Below are positions 59,538 through 64,000 of a stretch of DNA of 64,000 nt, piece after piece. Location of the stretch: assembly GCF_027942865.1 (NCBI RefSeq), contig NC_134515.1:29502449-29566448 (forward strand), written 5' to 3'. The notes beneath the pieces are model-generated. The model was not told the origin of the DNA. It ran no database searches and worked only from the letters and a program-made list of their open reading frames with translations. Made by a program: the position numbers and the translations under genes. Origin of the DNA: Odontesthes bonariensis. Its lineage: Eukaryota > Chordata > Actinopteri > Atheriniformes > Atherinopsidae. The number at the start of each line of letters is the position of its first letter. The first letter of the stretch is position 1.

Positions 59538-62500
59538 AGTGTGTTATTGGGTGTAGAGTGGGGGGTGGTGGAGTTGGCAAGGGGGTCGTTTCCCCCCAAC
59601 TGTTTGCATGCCACTGCTTTACTGCCCTGCTCCCTCCAACTGATTAGCAGATGTACATAAAAACACCACTGCTCATTTGGAGGTGTTTTGTGGCTGTTTT
59701 AACAAGACAACTAAACAATGGACACTGTTTGGATCATCTTCTCACCCACACATGTTGTTTAACTTGTCTGGATTGACAGTGCAAGCGCACAAGAGGAAAC
59801 CATAATGCAAAAGGGCGGGTGATCTTTGCCTTGTAAGGAGCCTCTGGGATGACTTCTCCTTTTAAAACAAATGATTCAGTCATCCTCTACGTTGCTAAGC
59901 GCTTGTGTTGAAAACAATGGACAGTCCACTCAGCAGCACTGGCCAGCTCAGGACTTCCACCCCTTCATGACAAATCTGTCATCCAGTATGAAATGTCTCA
60001 AGACTGGCTGGAGCAATCAGTAACACCTCACCACCCTTCCTCCTTTTACATGGGGAATGTTTCAGAGCACAGGGAGAAAGCAGAGCGGTTATAAATTGAA
60101 TATGTGTATGTAAGGTGTGTGTTTGTGTGTGAGTGTAGCAGAGTAGGAACTTGGTGAGACAGGAAGCCCAGGCAGGCTTTTACATTGGAGGAATTTCCTG
60201 CTGGTAAGATGTGTATCACTGCGTTTCTACTGTTAGAGGAGAGGAAGGAGATGGAAGGAAAGTTTGCTTTGTGTAATTAATAAGCATCTCAAGAAAGGTT
60301 TCAGGGTTACAGTTTTAAGTCGCCCATCCTACTCAAATTCTTGGCTAAGTTTTACATGATGATATAGCCCTCTGCTCTTAGACCACATGTTCCATCTCTG
60401 TCCTCAATTTCCTTGTTCAACAAACCTTTTTAACAGCAGCTAAATTAATCCCAAACCCAGTACATCTGAAAGGATCAAACAGACTACCAAAAAAAAAAAA
60501 AAAAAAAAATTAAAAGGAGTTAGATCCTTTTACTGAAAGGTGAATTGTCTGTGGTCATGGATTACTGGGATACCTGATGTGGCCTTTATTTGCTGTCTCT
60601 TTCAGAGTGATAAAATTGTGTTTGTTATTTGACTTAAAAGACAAACAGTAGTTTAATGGCAACTGTTGGAGTGTCTCTCTACCCCCATGGAGCCCATCAG
60701 TATCCTCTAACTGTGAGGGAAATGAGATGACAGAGGTTGGTGTCTCTCATTTGTGGCTGATGCATGTTGTAACTGCTAATCCAAGCCAGTCCAGCACTAA
60801 GCATTCATTTTCTTTTTGGAGTCCGATTTCTGAAGGCCTTTGCTGTAGAACTTCCATGTTTACATTTCAGGCAGGCAAATTCAAATCTCCTCTTAAAACT
60901 CGATTTCTCGAGTTTTTCAAAACCATTAGTTTGAATGATTTGAATCAGTTTCTATTGGCTTTTATCTGAAGAAACCAGTTGTTTTCTTTCCATTCTTCTT
61001 CTTTTCATTATTATCTATTTAAATATTGTTAATATTATTACATTATTATCATTCATCATTATTGTTAGCATTTTCAAACCCAGTGAAACTGAACTGCTAG
61101 CAGTTGAGTCAGACATTTAAGTGTTTTATGCTATTAGAAACTATTGCAATGTTAATCTGCTGACATCAAGCTCCTGAAGGCTGACTTCATACCTTTTCTT
61201 TTTAACATTACATTTCTAATCAAAGTTATCATATCAGAGTAAAACAAAGACACTGAGAAAATAAGAGAAGGTTGTTTTTTTTAACTTTAGGTGTGAACTG
61301 AATGTGTGAATATAACTCACTTAGTGATGTTCTGGTGGTGCTATTAATAATAGTATGTCACACCCTTCTGTAAATCATGTTCTAAGTTAGCAAAGAAGAA
61401 GATGTATTTGTACTCTTGCATGCAAATCCTGCTCTCTCTACATATATGAATATATGTAATGCAGGCCTACAGAAGTGGATGTGTGTCACTTCTATACTTA
61501 AAATAGTTGGCCAGCTGTGTAAAGCCCTGCTAAACATTCTATAAGTGTTATGCTGCACCTCAGATGTGTTGCCATGGTGGCTGAGTGATGATGTCAAAGC
61601 CCAGGCATTGGCATAAAAACCACACCCCCTTTTTTCAACAGAAAAATCAAGATGGAAAATACTGTTCACTTGGCCTGACCCAATCATCGAAAGGAGGATA
61701 AGCTCTGTCCTCTTGCACAAAATATGCTCAATAAATACACTTGTGTACAATGCTACATTGTCTCTTCTTACATACACACGTGTGAAGAGAGAGATAGAGA
61801 GAATACTTGAAAGAAATATTTCTCTTATCTCAAATTCTGATGCTTTAACAGTTCAAACAGATTGTTGTGGGTGTAGAGATAAGAAGAGAGCTAAGATGTT
61901 CAATCAAGTGGAGAATAAAGATGAGCAAAAGCTGATACCAGTACTATCTATTAGGAAAGTATTTGCTTGCCCCCTCATACACAATCTTGTAAGGGATTGT
62001 GACTAAAATAAGTCCCACTGGTTTCAACAATATACATAATTTTACTTTATTGGCATGTGGTCTTTTCACTTTGGGCTTTGCAGGTAATGAAATGTCTAAA
62101 AATGAACTCATGATATGAGCTGGAAATTAAATGTTCTCAATCTTTCCATCAACCACAGTTTAAACTCTTGTTTAAATGTATTTACAATCTCATCTTGAGT
62201 ACCTAAAAACAGACTGAGTGAATGAGAACCTTCTCAAATTAGGGCTTTGAACCATCCAGTGCCCTCGACAGCTGTGAACTGGCCCCTCCAGACACCCTGG
62301 ATTTCTCCCATCAGTCTACGTTCAGACTCTACTTTGTGTGTCAAGGCGCTTGGATGAGTTATAAATACGAGCAGCACTTGACGGAGAGTTCGTGTTGCTA
62401 CAGCCACACAGCCAAATTTGGCCCCTGCGTTCAATCCCTGAGGCTTCAACTGAATCAGTTAAACCAACAGTCACTAATTCCAGCAGGCCTGGAATGGTTT

Positions 62501-62999
62501 ATTAAAGGTCTCATTGGAGTGAGTTGTTGCTTTCTGCAGCCTAACCACTTTTCTCAGTCTCGTGTGACTCAGAAGCAGGAGTACAGAGCCATTCCCACAC
62601 CCTCCTAACATCACCAGGAGATCTTGTATGTGCAGTCACATCAGCACTGTAATTAGACGGAAATACATGTGGGTCACACATTGAGATGCAAGAGATGCAA
62701 ATAAGTCAGTTCTTCAGTTTCAGATTTGAGAAATGAGGCAGTAGCTGCTGTATTCTTTGTTTTGGAAAAAAAAAAAGTGATGTGAAGTTTCATTGATCTT
62801 TCTGTCACTTATCAAACTGCATTCTCTGGCAACAACTTTGATCTCAAAAGGTCACGATAAGAGTTAGATAAAATCAAAAGGAGGATTGTGGATCCATTGT
62901 TCATTTAACTAATAATCTGTGTGTAAGTGAGAACAGTAAAGCAGATAGTTTAGCAGATGAGAGGTTTCATCTTCGAAGATTTTTTTTTTCCAGGGATTC
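56511..62999. other. Gene-free spacer, part 6, upstream of the integrin gene
   Basis: No coding exon was recognised over 6.5 kb. It holds a (GT)n tract at 59511-59534 and an A-homopolymer of about 20 at about 60489-60509. The distal regulatory region of the integrin gene presumably lies here, but no single element can be supported from sequence alone. Confidence 0.55.
59511..59534. repeat. (GT)n microsatellite
   Basis: Twelve uninterrupted GT units in the spacer before the integrin gene. Confidence 0.9.
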
Positions 63000-63004
63000 A
63001 CAGA

Positions 63005-63040
63005 CTCCTCCTCCTCCTCCTCCTCCTTCTCCTCCTCCTC
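63005..63040 (+). repeat. (CTC)n polypyrimidine tract upstream of the integrin exon
   Basis: About eleven CTC-type triplets with one CTT interruption, some 290 bases before the integrin start codon. Pyrimidine/purine mirror tracts of this kind are common near vertebrate promoters; any role here is a guess. Confidence 0.7.
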
Positions 63041-63325
63041 TTCTAAACTTTGTTACGGGTGTGGGAACTCCCTGCACAGTGTATCCTGATTAGGTGAGTA
63101 GAGAAGGCGTGGGTCTGAAGAGAAGCAGAGTGGGAGAAGAGGACGCCGTAGAGGAGCTGACGGCGCACTAATGAGATACTGTCCGGTTAGGGTTACAGAG
63201 ATGCAGATTTAGTCATTTACCCTCACTGTTTGTCAGAATTGATCAGCAGACTTGAAAGCTCGAAAACTTGGGACAGTATCGCAAAACAAAAGTCAGTGGA
63301 TTATCCCCCCCCCCCTCCCCTTGAA

Positions 63326-63534
63326 ATGGGTTTGGAACGATTTCGTGCAAAGACGCCGGGGACAGTAGTCTTTTTCGCCCGCTCGTTCCTTTGTATCATC
63401 GGGCTCATAGTCACCTTTTCTCAGCCTGTCTGCGAGGCATTCAACCTTGATATGGAAAACCCAGCTGTTTACAGTGGACCCAACGGGAGCTACTTCGGTT
63501 ATGCTGTTGACTTTTATTTGTCTGAATCTGCCAG
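63326..63534 (+). CDS. Integrin alpha subunit, RGD-binding subgroup, first coding exon (probably itga5; partial)
   Basis: The exon encodes a start Met, basic residues, a hydrophobic signal segment ([18 protein letters not shown]) with probable cleavage after CEA, then the mature N-terminus [31 protein letters not shown]. The FNLD start and SGP(N)[10 protein letters not shown] are the first blade of the integrin alpha beta-propeller in the alpha-5/alpha-V/alpha-8 group. The exon ends at a clean donor (CCAG|GTGAGT at 63534/63535), leaving 69 codons plus two bases. The ATG at 63326 was preferred because it directly precedes the signal peptide; the frame is open further upstream but encodes an unrelated Pro-rich stretch. 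ITGA5 lies on the same human chromosome arm as the three genes upstream, which favours itga5, but residue identity here does not exclude alpha-V or alpha-8. The remaining exons are to the right of the window. Confidence 0.85.
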
Positions 63535-64000
63535 GTGAGTTTCTTACATATACAAAGTACCAAAAAAAAAATAAATAAATAAATCTGAGTCTTTGTAAAG
63601 ATAGAAAAAGTTTTAAAAAAACACAGTAATTATTTATTCTTTTAGATTTAACTCCGTAACATTTGTGTACAGTTAAATCTAGCCACTTCAACAGTCCCCA
63701 TTTGTACGCAAATATGTTGCTCACAGCGTTCAGAATTTCCATTGGATTGTGCTTTTGTTTTTTTTAACCAAATTTTCTAACACCTACAGCTCTCTGTTAA
63801 AGTTACAGACCTGATTTCCCATGGGAGATGCATTTATTTTGTGTGATACTGTTGTGGCTCTAACATTAGGGTAAATTCTATGTATACTCCTGGATACATG
63901 CTTTACGCACAGCGCACACACCCTCGTCGTGCGTGCACCTAACTGTAATTGAACATGTCCAGGAAAATGCTTTTCTGTTCTGATTTAATCCCAAATAACG
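63535..64000 (+). other. Integrin alpha intron 1, 5' part
   Basis: Starts with the donor GTGAGT. It contains A-rich and AAATAAATAAAT stretches and no further exon before the window ends. Confidence 0.75.

Noticed and set aside
63230..63325. Upstream extension of the integrin frame
   Set aside because: The extension has no ATG, only a TTG, and encodes a Pro run from a poly(C) tract. The signal peptide starts just after the ATG at 63326.

Overview
This window is nuclear DNA of a ray-finned (teleost) fish, probably a percomorph. Four lines of evidence support this: vertebrate multi-exon genes with GT-AG introns, encoded proteins very close to human POU6F1, TFCP2 and CSRNP2, typical teleost transposons (Tc1, hAT, TTAA-type miniature elements, L2 and endonuclease-type LINEs), and large AT-rich spacers. 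The species cannot be named from the sequence alone.

Gene layout, all on the + strand: (1) the last three coding exons of pou6f1 (2101-3997), with their 3' UTR to about 5950; (2) a complete tfcp2 gene, 15 coding exons from ATG 7634 to stop 17399 (496 codons), poly(A) signal at 18634; (3) a complete csrnp2 gene, with a TATA/CRE-like promoter near 18990-19014, a probable non-coding first exon to 19736, four coding exons from ATG 21191 to stop 29555 (558 codons), and a long 3' UTR to about 31815; (4) after about 31 kb without a recognisable gene, the first coding exon of an RGD-type integrin alpha subunit (63326-63534, probably itga5), which runs out of the window. The order and shared orientation POU6F1-TFCP2-CSRNP2 is the same as I know from human chromosome 12q13, so this is a conserved synteny block. 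The genes are not an operon. Three encode nuclear DNA-binding proteins (POU-homeodomain, CP2/LSF, cysteine-serine-rich nuclear protein) and the fourth a cell-adhesion receptor.

Transposon content: 1-1397 holds a decayed LINE with a restriction-like endonuclease, lying upstream of the visible pou6f1 exons. A deleted Tc1/mariner-like element sits in the pou6f1 intron that splits the POU domain. The csrnp2 introns carry an inverted Tc1 copy, a hAT-type miniature element, a deleted hAT element with its first coding exon and 8-bp target duplication still visible, and a TTAA-flanked miniature element. The downstream spacer holds two more Tc1-type copies, an L2-like LINE interrupted by a miniature element with a 9-bp target duplication, and a 532-bp TTAA-flanked foldback element.

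I see no evidence of an undescribed multi-gene system. The most informative items are the nested transposon insertions, whose history can be read directly, the deleted hAT copy that keeps a start codon and splice donor, and the large non-coding interval between csrnp2 and the integrin gene.
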